DNA from: Dipetalonema caudispina
Lineage: Eukaryota > Nematoda > Chromadorea > Rhabditida > Onchocercidae
Assembly: GCA_013365325.1 (NCBI GenBank)
Contig: JABVXV010000281.1
Span: 19,191 to 83,190 of the forward strand
Length of the DNA: 64,000 nt
Direction of reading: 5' to 3'
The translations under genes and the position numbers were made by a program. The notes beneath the pieces were generated by a model. The model did no database searches. It was not told the DNA's origin and was given only the letters and a program-made list of their open reading frames with translations. Below, one piece after another: positions 27,362 to 41,995 of this stretch (the first letter of the stretch is position 1; each line of letters opens with the position of its first letter).

Positions 27362-28992
27362 TCATTTCTTTGTTTCACTCTGTTCTAAATCCTCCTCGGC
27401 TGATAAATCAATGTCTTCAAATTGTTCGTTTTCATTAACATCAGCTGCAGCAGAATTGCTTTCCACTGATATGCGAGTTGCCATTATAGTTCCACTTGAA
27501 CCTTGCGTCCCATCTGCTGCAGCTCTCGGAAAAGTCGCTAAACGACCGAAAACGAACAAGTGCGAGCCTAAAGTATGCAAAACAGAGTAATGAAATTCTT
27601 ACATTTCTCAGCAAAAATTTAAATAATGATTTTGATTTTGCTGTCAAAGCTTACCTTCACCGACATTTTCCCTGCAATATGCAAGCGAAGTTCGTGTTCC
27701 TAAACGTACTCGGAAGTCATATTGACCTATAAAACATGTAAATGTATTGAATGCTTCTTTACAAATACATACCTTGACGATGCAAAATATATTTCTTGAA
27801 ACATTAACTTATTTTTCTTGATGACGTTATCGTCCAAACAATTAACTGCTTTACGCAACTGTACTATCAGTCAATATCATAATGTACAAATGTGATAGAC
27901 ATCCTATTTCGATAAGAACGCTTACGAAAGCAACCAGCAACAATGAAATCCTCATGAAAGTCAACGTTCAACAATAAATACTATAAGTAATCTAATCAAA
28001 ATTTATTCCAAAATCTTAATGAAAATTATTTCTCGATATAAAACCGATGAGGTATTATACAGTAAACAATACCACCAAATGAATTCGAGGAGATCCGAAC
28101 AACTCCAAATTTAACGCCATTTCTGGATGTTCCATAAAACGGTTTGCTTGTTACTGTTCCACTAACGCAAACTCGATTGATGCTACAAAATAATATAACT
28201 TGAATTCCTGTAGATAAGTAATGAAAGACTGCCAGAATAACTAGGAAAATAACTACATGAACTAAATAACTTACCAATTTAGTAATTATGCAATCAACTA
28301 ACAGAGCAACTAATTTAGCAATAAAACTAAGTCATCATCGAAACAACTGATTACTTAATCGATTAAATAACCAATTGTTTAGATAATTAAGCGGGTAACT
28401 ATGATGCCATCATTATGATTGAAATATTTGAAAATATCCTCCAAAAATCATAACAACAAAGTCAACGATGATATATTAACAAGTTAGGTAAAGATATCTG
28501 CAAGGTAATACTCGAACTGTACAGAATAACTTACTTCCTACGACTGACTGTCGGAGTAATCTGTTCGTTTGCTTTATCTGACGATGGATGGCTACTTGTA
28601 TCTGTGGGTTGCTGTAAATTGGCTTGCGCTGCAAACAATCGTCTAGAAACCTGAAATAGTGCTTTCAGTTATTTAAAAAAAAAAAATAAATTATGCATAC
28701 ACATTGTGAATTTACCTATTGTTTTTAATAATATATCAATAATGCTTTTTTTTTTTTTCGATAAAGTTAATTGATTCATCTCTCAGATTCACAGAAATAC
28801 ATCCAGAAACAAACTTGTCCTACGAAAACACAATATATCAATTAATTAACTAAATTATTACGATAGTATCCAAAGGAATATTTCTAGGCTCTATTTATCA
28901 GAATATAAAACAATACACATAATCGGATAAACATAAACCTGATGTGCTACTGGTATGCTGGAAGCATATCTTGACAATACTTCACGGAACAT
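27362..28992 (-). CDS. Mitochondrial single-stranded DNA-binding protein-like, paralogue A
   Basis: Five exons, 28992-28939, 28650-28535, 28182-28076 (or 28073), 27726-27655, 27567-27362, giving 184-185 residues. The N-terminus (MFREVLSRYASS, then SRRLFAAQ) is Arg/Ser-rich without acidic clusters, like a mitochondrial presequence. The rest fits an SSB-type OB fold in strand order: INRVCVSGTVTSKPF, GVKFGVVRISS, QYDFRVRLGTR, EGSHLFVFGRLATFPR and GTIMATRISVES. The tail is strongly acidic (NENEQFEDIDLSAEEDLEQ), as in many SSBs. The aromatic positions that bind DNA differ from the paralogue at 30237-31576, and the loop between strands 2 and 3 is short. It may coat mitochondrial single-stranded DNA or be a specialised derivative. 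The OB-fold assignment is by pattern, not by search. Confidence 0.72.
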
Positions 28993-29560
28993 TTCTTCCA
29001 AAAAAAAAAAATCTCCTTAAAATTTTAAAATTACACTATATATAGGAAATGTAATGATCTGCAAATCAACAATTACAATTATTCCCCATTAAATGGAGGA
29101 AATTCCTCGTGCAGTACAAATATATTAAAATTTCAAACGAATATTGTTCTTCTCATAATAAAAAATTCTGCAATTCTAATATCCATCCTCAAATATCTAT
29201 TATAGTCATATAGCCTAGAGAGTATAAAAAGCCTAGTATAACCTTTCAGTAAATTAGCCTAGATGAATTTTAAATTAGCTCAAAATATCCCATATTTTTA
29301 GGTGAATGCAAGAAGCTATTTTGGTCTGTATCACTATGTACATGTAATATGTCTCGTTGTATCACTCCAAATAAATTTTATTATATCTAAATGAAAATTA
29401 GCATAAAATTTTAGGGAATTTAACTTTTTTTTTTTTTTTTTCCTTCATTTTACAATAATTTATACGTGCTTTCTAGTAATTATCAATCTCTATTAACTCA
29501 TTGCAATTAATAATCTTTTCATTCATTCCTCTCAATCTTTGTTTTATCTACGAATGTTAT

Positions 29561-29561
<1 letters not shown>

Positions 29562-29605
<44 letters not shown>
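29562..29605. repeat. (CT)n-(GT)n microsatellite
   Basis: An uninterrupted (CT)n tract of about 36 bp runs directly into a short GTGTGTGT tract. Open frames across it encode only Ser-Leu repeats and are not genes. Confidence 0.95.
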
Positions 29606-29839
29606 TTCTATCTCATAACTTATCATTTTTTCTTTTTTTGTATTATTTTCAATTTCTTTATGTTGTTTCTGTTATTTTATTATTGAACAAAATATATCAT
29701 ATTGATCCATTATCATTGATAATTGTCACATATCCTAAAGAGATTTATATTTCTTCAAATAAGGACTGTATTATTTGTACGATATTGAATTACTTTAATG
29801 ATATCCTTGACATATCGTATGGATATTGCCTTTTTGACA

Positions 29840-30060
29840 CGATACACGTTGTATAGATATATTGTACAAATGGTTGTACTTACTGTATGTATAGATTTTT
29901 ATATCGTACAGTATCTATATTGGATACAGTTATGTATAGATTTAGATGTCGTATAGTTGAGTAGAAGTACTGTATGTATAGTTTTTGATATTGTATCATA
30001 CAGATTGTATTACACCGTACTGATAGATATCAATATCATATAAGTTGGTGTGGATGTTTA
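29840..30060. repeat. Degenerate tandem repeat, unit about 87 bp
   Basis: TACTGTATGTATAG occurs at 29881 and again at 29968, each followed by T-rich sequence and a diverged copy of TATCGTACAG. A third, weaker copy (ACCGTACTGATAG) follows. All lie within 400 bp of the plus-strand mtSSB start. Confidence 0.5.
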
Positions 30061-30236
30061 AGTGGTTATTCTGTTGCTAGCTAACATTTTATTTAAATGT
30101 ATGCTTGAATGTATCATTGGTATTCCTCTGATACCTTCTGAATTATGCATGTAATTTTACGGGGAAGTTGTTGGGAATATAAGTGCGACACGATAAGATT
30201 CGCATTTTATTAATAACTAATGAATGTTATAGGAAA

Positions 30237-31576
30237 ATGCTCCAATTATTAAGTCGAGCATTGATAAGACGGCCTATTGTACAACGAACACAACTACTAC
30301 AGGTATGCTTTATTCCTTTCACAGTAAATAAGGTATTTTAATAGAGAATCCTAATTGTTAAGTAAGGTTGGTGCGTCGAAATCTTGGTGCAGTAAGTGAT
30401 TACGTTGTAATCTCATTGACTTATATGATAACATTGAGTAATTAACTTAATTGTGATCAATTATTCAATGTTATTCCGTCGTTGTTGCATTTATTTCAAA
30501 GATTAAAGACTTCGGTGAGATTTTGTGTATCTAATATTATTTGTTGACAAAATGCATGGTTTTCCGATGAAAACTTTTTGTTTGTTTAGTTTGCTGGAAG
30601 AGGTTTGGCTACACAAGGCCAAAAAGTGGTTGAAGAAATCAGTGATGACGGTGCAAATTTTCCTGCAGATGCTGAAGATTTTGGAGGACCGGAAGCTGAT
30701 GTAGACTCTGCAGCACGTTATAATTATGAGTAGGACTTTTGATTTTTTTTTGGGGGGGATATCCGAAAATAATGTTATGAATAAGAAAAGAAAAACTTGA
30801 GAGGTCAAGAATTTTCTTTTTCTTTCCTCCAATACTTCGAGGTTTGACGTTACCTTACATAAATTTTTCCTTTTCTTTTAGTTTTTCTTTTTCACATTGT
30901 GTGTTTTTACAGTGAGAATCATATCGAGGTGACCGGTATTGTTCGAGGACCCCCAAGAGTATATACGATGCCAACCGGTCGGCAGTATGCTATTGTAAAG
31001 CTGTCAACAACAAGTGGTATGATGTTGATTTCTCTTAAGATATTAAACTAATTTGAAAAACAGGAATATGCAAATCCAAGGAAAAAACTAATGCACAAAA
31101 AATTTATGGCAGAAAAAATCCTTTACTTTGATTCATGGATAAAATTGTCAAGTATATGGAAAATTTTGTTGAAGTTGATCGTCGAGGTTCTGGACGATTT
31201 ATCTCTTTTGTCGATGTTTTTGCGCCTAATAATATAGTCGATTATATCAAGGATCATATACGTGAAGGTATGTTGTTTCGAACATTTCTTGATCATTCTT
31301 CTTTGCTCAAAGAAATTATTTTTTGAAGTTCAGATCGTTGATGATTTAACTTTTCTATCAAAGTGTCGGACATATTCAGGAATACAAGTATACGTGAGCG
31401 GTCAGCTTCGAAGTAGGCTTCGAACGGATGAGGATGGACGATCATTCCAGGATGTACGAGTTCAGGCTAATGGACTTTTCAAGATCGTTGATCCGAAGCG
31501 TGTCACGAAAGAGAATAGCGCAGATGGGAGTAATGTTGATGGCATGAATTCAGAAATGAATTTAACAACTTCATAA
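30237..31576 (+). CDS. mtss-1: Mitochondrial single-stranded DNA-binding protein, paralogue B
   Basis: Five exons, 30237-30302, 30590-30729, 30913-31016, 31175-31267, 31380-31576, giving 199 residues. The first exon, MLQLLSRALIRRPIVQRTQL, is a classic Arg-rich mitochondrial targeting sequence and FAGRGLATQG follows. The OB-fold blocks are ENHIEVTGIVRGPPRVYTM, GRQYAIVKLSTTS, GSGRFISFVDVFAPN, YIKDHIREGIQVYVSGQLRS and RSFQDVRVQANGLFKIV, in the order of bacterial-type SSBs. It should coat and protect single-stranded mitochondrial DNA during replication. A TTATAG just before the ATG is a likely trans-splice acceptor. An AATAAA lies at 31691-31696, 115 bp after the stop. This copy is closer to a standard SSB than paralogue A, so the symbol mtss-1 is given with caution. 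Confidence 0.82.
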
Positions 31577-33741
31577 AATGTGGTGAAAACCCGATCAGCT
31601 CCAATCTCGTTGTTTACGATTTGTATCCTTTGTGAACATTTCTTATTGTTTGTTGTAGTTATTTTTTTATATGCGATTCATTTCCAAAGCAATAAAAGAA
31701 ATTCCAAAGTACTCATATTTCGTCTTTAGAAGAAATTATAATATTTTACTGACCTTTTATTTGCATGGTATTTTAAAAGTGAATATATACACTGATCATA
31801 TACCGCTGATTTTAACCTTCTTCTTCTTACAAATGTTGTTTTACATTAAAGATTGAGTGGCTTTTATTAGTAAGTGACAACAATTCATGGATATTCTATC
31901 GCATTTAGATTTATATTAAAAATGGACTTTCAATTTAGCTACATAAATGAGCTCGAGGAATTGTTTGTTAAGTTATTGAGCTGTTTGAGTGTAAAAATTT
32001 TCTACCCATATTCTTATTGAAGTATAGGTTGAGTTATTAGTTTGCTTGTTTTAAATCAATGTTAAATGAATAAAAGTAAGCCCAGATTTAGAAGCTCTAA
32101 TTCAATCGATATAGCAGTAAAAATAATAAGAACTGTATGTGATTTATTCAAATGATATTCCTCCAAAAATATTTTTTTCAAGAAAGGATAATGATAGTTT
32201 ATTAGAAGATTATAATCGGAAAGTCGGTGAATTAAAGCCAAAAACTGCATGAGAACCAGTGAATTAAATCAAAAACTGTGTGTGGACCATTATTAATTCA
32301 GGGATCGTCCCAGTAAATTGGTGGAAATATACCGATTTGCTGTATAGATTTCGATAGATTGTTCAACATATATTGTGTTCTAATCCGGTAATTGCTGGAA
32401 TTGAAGGAGTTGTATATGAGTTAATGTTTAGTAGTGGTCCAAGAAAGTTTAAACGTTTTATTTAAAACCGAACCGTCACATATAACAAAGGTATTTGTAA
32501 GGAAATTTGAATGAATGAAGAGTGATAAACGTACAGGTCAAAAAGTAAGCTGTCACTTGACTAAACTGTAATAATGAAAGTACGGTACACATCTGAATTA
32601 TACTGTAAATAATTTTATTTAACATTTGAATGAAAATTATTTAAGATCGATATTAGTTGATTTAAAAGTTCTCTTAATGAAATATTTGAATTTTCAGAAA
32701 TATTCCCCGTATCATGGCATCACTTAACAATTGATTATATTACAAATGAACATTTCGTTTTTTTTTTTTTTTTTTTTTTTTTTTCTATTTCGAAATATGA
32801 ATGTTAGTATATTTACGAATGAAATTAGATAATGAAGAAATTAATTTATAATTCAATCAATGGAAATAATAGTTCTCGTCATCAAATAATTTGTAAATTT
32901 TAGTTATAAATCATTTAAAGATTTCTTTTAAATTTAAAGTTCTGTCAAATATAATGAATGGATACAAGAAACAAGAATTACAGTAATGGAGGATATTAGA
33001 AGGATTGTTTGAAGTTAATGAACTGTAGTCTAAAAATAAATTCAAAGATTAAAATGATTGTTCATGATAAGTAAAAATACTAGAAAACAATCCTAAAAAT
33101 GAAAAAAAAAAAAAAAATTGAGAGGAAGAATATTTCAAAATTTTTCTTAATTCATTTCAATATAAGACAAAATTGGTATTCACTTTGAGCGAAATATTTT
33201 TATTTATTTGTTTGCTTTTTATCGTTCAAAAAAAAAAAGAAATACTTGCTAAATAGCAGTAGATGAATAATGTTAAATATTTCGAGAATCGAGAATTGAA
33301 CTCGAGAGTAGAGAAAAAAGGTATTCAGAGGATACTGAATATACATTGAAAGTAGCGCATTTTTTTGATCATTAAATATTTTTGATTAAAATTATTAAGA
33401 AAGAAAAGAAAAAAAGACAAATGAAAATAATCCATTAATGTTGGAAATATGAAATGCATGTTTAAATGTAATTTATCAATGAAATATTTTAGCTTATGAA
33501 ATAATTTCAACTAAAATACTTTTAATTAAATTGAGGTAGTTATTGTAAAATACAGAAGATATTACAGAAATGGCTGATATAATTATTAACACAATTTGAG
33601 TAGCATAATTAACCATAATTTTCAACAAGATAAAATGGAACAGCGAGAAAGCATTAATTAATTTGTAGTGGTAAAATTTGTGACACTTTTATTTACAAAT
33701 TATTAAGGAATTAATTATTTACAATTTTTGAATAATTAATC
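31577..33741. other. AT-rich convergent intergenic region
   Basis: 2.2 kb with the poly(A) signal of the plus-strand mtSSB gene at 31691-31696, a T-run at 32758-32784 and A-runs. No exon, RNA gene or clear repeat family is seen. Confidence 0.5.
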
Positions 33742-34330
33742 TTAGGGTAAGTTAATACTTCCGAACATATTAAGATATGAACGATCGGGTAATTCTTTTT
33801 TTATTCTTGCTGAATTGAGCGAATTTCTCGGTGAAAATTTATTACATCCTGCAGAAAAAAGGAAAAAAAAAAGATTAAAAAGTACCAATAAAAATTTTTG
33901 GTAATATAACAAATAAATTTGAATATTATTTAATAATTTGCAAGATTTCATTCCTATGATTATGATTAACTTTATTTATGTTTATTTAAAAAGTACCATT
34001 ATATATGCAAAAAGGTCAATATAGGAGGAAAATAAATGAAATAAAATATTTCCTGACTTACTAATAAGTTAGAAAAAAAAGTTATAAAAATAAATTAGCT
34101 ACTAGAAATTTTGGCAATAATTCTGCAAAAGTAAGAAATTTAAATACTGCTTGAAATTTTTAAACTTTAAAATATAACTGGACTACTAAATTCGAAAATT
34201 TTACATATTATATATTACCTGTTTTTCTATCATACGGCGTTTGATTATCTCTTTTGACAACCGGTTGTTCAACCTTTTGTCGCCAGGTTATCTTATTCTG
34301 TTTCGAAGTAATTTCATTATCAAATTCCAT
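33742..34330 (-). CDS. Small unrecognised basic protein, 72 residues
   Basis: I do not recognise this protein. Two exons, 34330-34219 and 33848-33742, join in phase 1 through good splice sites (GTAATA donor, TTTTCTGCAG acceptor) to give 72 residues ending in TAA. The ATG is preceded directly by TTTTTAG, a likely trans-splice acceptor. The product is hydrophilic and basic, with ITWRQKVEQPVVKRDNQTPY in the first exon and NSARIKKELPDRSYLNMFG in the second. There is no signal peptide, membrane segment or Cys pattern; it looks intrinsically disordered with short linear motifs. It stands alone in an otherwise empty AT-rich block of over 6 kb, and its codons are clearly less A/T-extreme than the surroundings, which supports it being real. 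Confidence 0.5.
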
Positions 34331-37300
34331 CCTAAAAATTAATTAATTGCACTTTTTTTTTTTATGCAAATAAGTTTTGCTAAATAAAACGACACGAATA
34401 AAAGCGAAAAAAAAAATTGAATGTTTAAATAAATTTTAATTTACAAAAAAAAAAAAGCTCGACAAATTTAAGCAATAAATTAAATACAATCATTGCACTT
34501 ATTTAAAACAATTCAATACAGTGATAAAAATGATAATTAGAAAATTTTAAATTCGCAAAAAAAAAAAAAAAAAAAAAAAATGTTGCATTCTGAGAAATGG
34601 CAAATGATACTTTTATCATATTTATATACTGCTTGATGTTTCGTAGTTTATACAATTTTGTTCAACGATGACGTTAATGAAATGATCAATGATTTGTTTA
34701 TTTACGTAAATGTTATTTGTTATTCATCCTCTGATGTCATTTCAACGATTTTATAAAAATTAATTTTTTCCCTCACATCTCTACTACTTCTCATTTTTTC
34801 ACTTCATTTGGATGCTTTTTTTTTTTCGTGATAAATCCTAAAATTTCAAAAGTAATTGGTAATGCAACATCAATTTTCACAAATTTTCACGTTTTACGTG
34901 AGGTTAATTTACAGTAAAGTTATGATATAAAGTGATGTTGAAATACTGATTGTTCAAAAGCAATTAATTGTTGATCAACTGGTCAATTTTTATTAAATTA
35001 ATTAATTTCAGGTTATTTGATTGATTTGTCATGAGTTGATCAATTGTTACCAGTTAATCTAATGTTAACAAGTCAATCAGCTATTGATCAGCCAGAAAGG
35101 ATAATAATTGATCATTTGATAACAAACCGATCGACTAATATTGCTAAATTATCAGAGAATAGCAAAAAAAAAAAAAAAAAGGATCAAAATAATAGATATT
35201 ATGTGATAATTGAAATTCTTACTGTTAAGATAAGTTCCAAAGTGGCAATATTCTAAATTTTATTATTAATTTTATCAGTATGAAGTTTGCAGTTTGCCAC
35301 TATTTTTCAATCAAACAAAGCAATGAAATTAGGTGGCACTGAAATTTTTATCCAAATAATTTTCCCATATTCATTCATTTCAATAGCAATGCATAGAAAT
35401 TAAACTTTCTTTTAATTAATTTTTCATTTAATAGAAATTAAAACTTATTATGAATTGATTTGGATATAAATTCAATTAACTAATATCGTTTGATTAATTC
35501 GATTAATTAACTAATAACTTGTGGTTAATCAGTTATATCAATTGATCCAATTAGATCAAGCAGTTGAACAGCAGTAGTTCACTAACCAATATCAGCTGAT
35601 TAATTAATTATCTCGACTGATCTGATTAGATTAAAAACTTGAATGGTAATAATTTCGTGTTTAGCACTTATTTTTATTCAAATTATATAACTATAATATT
35701 TGAATATCATTTTTGGATCTTATTTCACAATCGATTCTTTAAGTCATTTCAATATGATTCCCTTAAAAAAATTATATAATATGCAAAAAAAGGAAAAAAA
35801 AAATGTCATTTTAAATAAGAATTGCAATAAGACATTTAAATGTTTAAATATGCATATTTTTGCCAATTGTTTTCAAGAATGTTTTGGAGAAATAAAAAAA
35901 AAAAAGAGAAATTGGACTGCACTTATAAATTAATTTAATTTCACATACCTTTTAAAGATGATAAATTTTATCAAAGTGATTACTACGTAATCATCCTTAA
36001 ATTGAATATGTAATCACATACTTAAATTTCTGCGAAATTCACGAAAAAAAAACGAAAAAGAAAATTCAAAGTTCGAATAGTGAAAATAATAAACATATAA
36101 AGTAAGCTTAAAGCTAAAATTCATTTCTAAAAGAATTTTTAATAAATTTCATAGATTGCTATAAATTGTTCAAAAAAAACGAAAAGAGAAAATATACGAC
36201 AATTTTATCGAACTAACAATAACACTTTACTTAAAATGATGCAAAAAAAAAAAAAAAAAAAAAAAAATGAAGTTAAATTGATGACGGGAAATGTTTTTTG
36301 AACAATAAAAGTTCAAAGAAAATTTTTTTATTTATCAGTTAACATTTGTTATTAAGTACTTTGAAGCAAGAAAAAAAAAAAATGGAGAAAAAAGCGAAAC
36401 AATCATTCGTCAATTTATTGATAGATTGATAGAAATGAACTTTTTAGGAAAATTTGAACTTTTATTTTCCATTCTTTTTCTTTCTTTTTGAAAATCTTTT
36501 AATTTAAATGATAAAACTTTATCAATTATTATCTTCTGATGCAAATAAATCTCGAATATTGGTGTTTTTAACTTTTTCAAGGTTTAATTTTTGAAATTTT
36601 TTTAATGCAATCTAATATTTTCACTTCATGGACTTTTTTTTTCCTCTTCTTAAAATCGGTAAATTCAAGTTAGTTTAAAATTTTTCATTGCAGATAAACT
36701 AAGGGAGAAGTCATTAATTAAACTAAATAGCTATAAATTGAAAACTTAAAGACATTTTAACTATTATAATTATGTGCGATATCTCATTTGCTGTTAGCTT
36801 ATAAATCAAAAAAAAAAGAAAAAGAAAAAAAGTGCTTGCAAAAAAAAAAAATATTTTGCACGAAGTTGAAATTTCAGATTTTGAAATTAAATACTCCCAA
36901 ACTACTAATAGAAATGTGGACGATGAAAAATTTTGAAGAAGAAGCAAAATAAATGAATAGGATGAAAAAGTTTTATTGAAGTATAATTGAAATAAAGATC
37001 GAAAAATGATTTTCTAGAAAAATTCTTTCCCATTTTATTTGTTTTGATATGAAATTGATTGATTGATATGAACTAGATGGAATAAACAAAACAGAAGAAA
37101 ATTTCATGAAAAGGAATGCAAATTCTCATTTATTTTCAAAGGGAATTTGCATTCTTTTCCATAAAATTTTTTTTTTTTCTTTAAGTATTTGCAAAAATAA
37201 ATTATAAATTCAAACTTCATTTTGTAGGAAGAAACTCAAATTTTATTTGTTTTCGAATTTTGTAGCAAAGAATTCAAGTGCATTTTCGATTTTACCTTTT

Positions 37301-37962
37301 TTTTTTTTTGCATTTCCTTTTTTCTATTCTTTTTACCCCTTCTATATTGCAATAATTTCAAAATAACTTCAATTACAATATGGAAATAGGATTACATAAC
37401 CAATTAAATTTTTCATTGAAATTTTTAGAAAATTTTTTGAAGTTGTTTTTTATCATTTCCATGATGTAGAGAAGAATATCGCCAAACTGAGAAACACAAA
37501 TCAGCAATTAATCTAAGCAAAATCAGAATTAAACTCAGAAATATATCCTTTCAGAAAAAATTGAAGTGTTAAAAAAAGAAAGAAAAAAACTGTATCAGCA
37601 TAGTTCCCTGTTGATAATGTAAAAATGTACAGAATATTATTATTTAAATGTCTTTGATGTTAATAATACTACAAATATAATGAAATGTTGCTGTACAATT
37701 GCATAAAATAATTTATTTTGTTAAAGTAACTATATAATAGCACAGGTACAAATGAGAAGTATTGAAAAGTTCTTTATTTGATTTAATAAGTTGTAAACAA
37801 CATAACGAATTGTAATCATCCAATTATTTGTTTAATGATGACAACAAAGTTTGTTCCGAAATTGAATTATGTGTTACTTTATGGATGTATAATTGCTTTT
37901 TTTACTGAATATGTTTTGCATCACAGAAAAATATGAATTATATACTTATATTTCCAATCCAA
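34331..37962. other. AT-rich intergenic block with repeats
   Basis: 3.6 kb without a supportable gene. It contains long A-runs (34557-34580, 36242-36267), a cluster of TTGATCA-type palindromes at about 34965-35120 with related TTAATTAA/ACTAAT-rich sequence at 35440-35640, and an imperfect hairpin at 37097-37171. Confidence 0.5.
37097..37171. repeat. Inverted repeat / hairpin, about 29-bp arms
   Basis: The left arm at 37097-37125 (TTTCATGAAAAGGAATGCAA and flanks) is nearly the reverse complement of the right arm at 37143-37171 (GAATTTGCATTCTTTTCC and flanks), with a loop of about 17 nt. The inner stem pairs exactly over about 13 bp. It could be a MITE remnant, a small-RNA precursor or a 3' end signal. 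Confidence 0.55.
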
Positions 37963-40923
<2,961 letters not shown>

Positions 40924-41995
40924 TTCGTGTTTTTTCTTTCCGAATTTTAACCTGTAAATTAACGAAAGTTAATTTGAAAAACACGAAAGAATAACATTCA
41001 TTTGTGATATTTGTTTCCTGTGAATGCTCAAGTTTTTAAGGGCAAATGCTTAGTCATATAGAATTAGAGTCGTAGAATGAATATGATCAAAAGTCAAAAA
41101 CAATTTCTAAAATTCCTTTTACGTAATAAAACATCCACACGTAAGTGTTATATTATACGTCGCCGACTCAGTTACCTCTTACAATTCAACAGAACTAAAT
41201 CCTCAGAATTTTTTTTCTTTTAAATTACAGTCGTAAGATAACTTTAATATTGCTTGTTAGCTTCAATTTATACGATCGATTGACATCACCTTTCTGAGCT
41301 ACCTTGACTGTTTCAGGTTTAACTAGTGGAGCATGCAGTAATGCACAAATCACCACAATGTAATTTTATTTCTGCTAACGATACATGTATCAGACGATGA
41401 TAGCCATTCTATGAAGTTAAAAATAAAGTTAACTACCTCGAATTCATATCTCCCTCTCTTTATCATGAAGTTATTTTGAGCTAAATTTTTAATTCAATTT
41501 TTGAATTAGTTATCGTAAACGCAGTTTGGAAATCTATACTGAAATAAAAGTCGATCTCAATTAATGCACAAAATCTGTTTTTCTTCATACTGTTCAATAT
41601 TTGAATATTCTCGTCATTTATTACAGTAAAAAACAAAAACGTATTCTCTTCAGTCTCACAACAATATTTTGATTTGGATTCTACTACCATACCAAAATAA
41701 AAGGTAGAAAAAACAAAAACAAAGAAACGTAAAAATGTAAAATACATGAGAATAATGATAATAAATCATTGATAAACCCAAATACAGTTTGAACACATTT
41801 ATGGACATGTTTCTTCTGCAATTAAGCAAGTGATAAAAACATGTTGGGCACAAGTCACTTTTGAAAAACTATTAGAAAAAGGGAAAGAGTGCGTCGAAAG
41901 ATAAACGAGAGTACTGCAAAAGTGAGCAAGAACACCACAACAGTAACAAACAAATATTCGGAAAAAAAGGGGATATTTTTTCATATTAATCCCTT
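40924..41995. other. Intergenic, same-strand spacer
   Basis: 1.07 kb between GDP-L-fucose synthase and the upstream E2 gene on the same strand. It should contain the 3' UTR of the E2 gene and the fucose synthase promoter. No exon pair that splices in frame is seen. Confidence 0.45.

Larger units (their letters stand above)
28993..30236. promoter_or_regulatory. Shared divergent promoter region of the two mtSSB-like genes
   Basis: 1.24 kb between two start codons pointing away from each other. It contains a (CT)n run followed by (GT)n at 29562-29605, a T-run near 29426-29442 and, at about 29840-30060, a degenerate repeat built on TACTGTATGTATAG with copies at 29881 and 29968. The core promoters cannot be placed by eye. 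Confidence 0.45.

Noticed and set aside
29501..29856. Two overlapping frames with Leu-Ser repeats
   Set aside because: They are translations of the (CT)n microsatellite and its flanks.
33270..33310. TCGAG-TTCAATT-CTCGA on the minus strand, like a tRNA T-arm
   Set aside because: The 5-bp stem is perfect but nothing upstream forms a D-arm or anticodon arm; it is a lone small hairpin.
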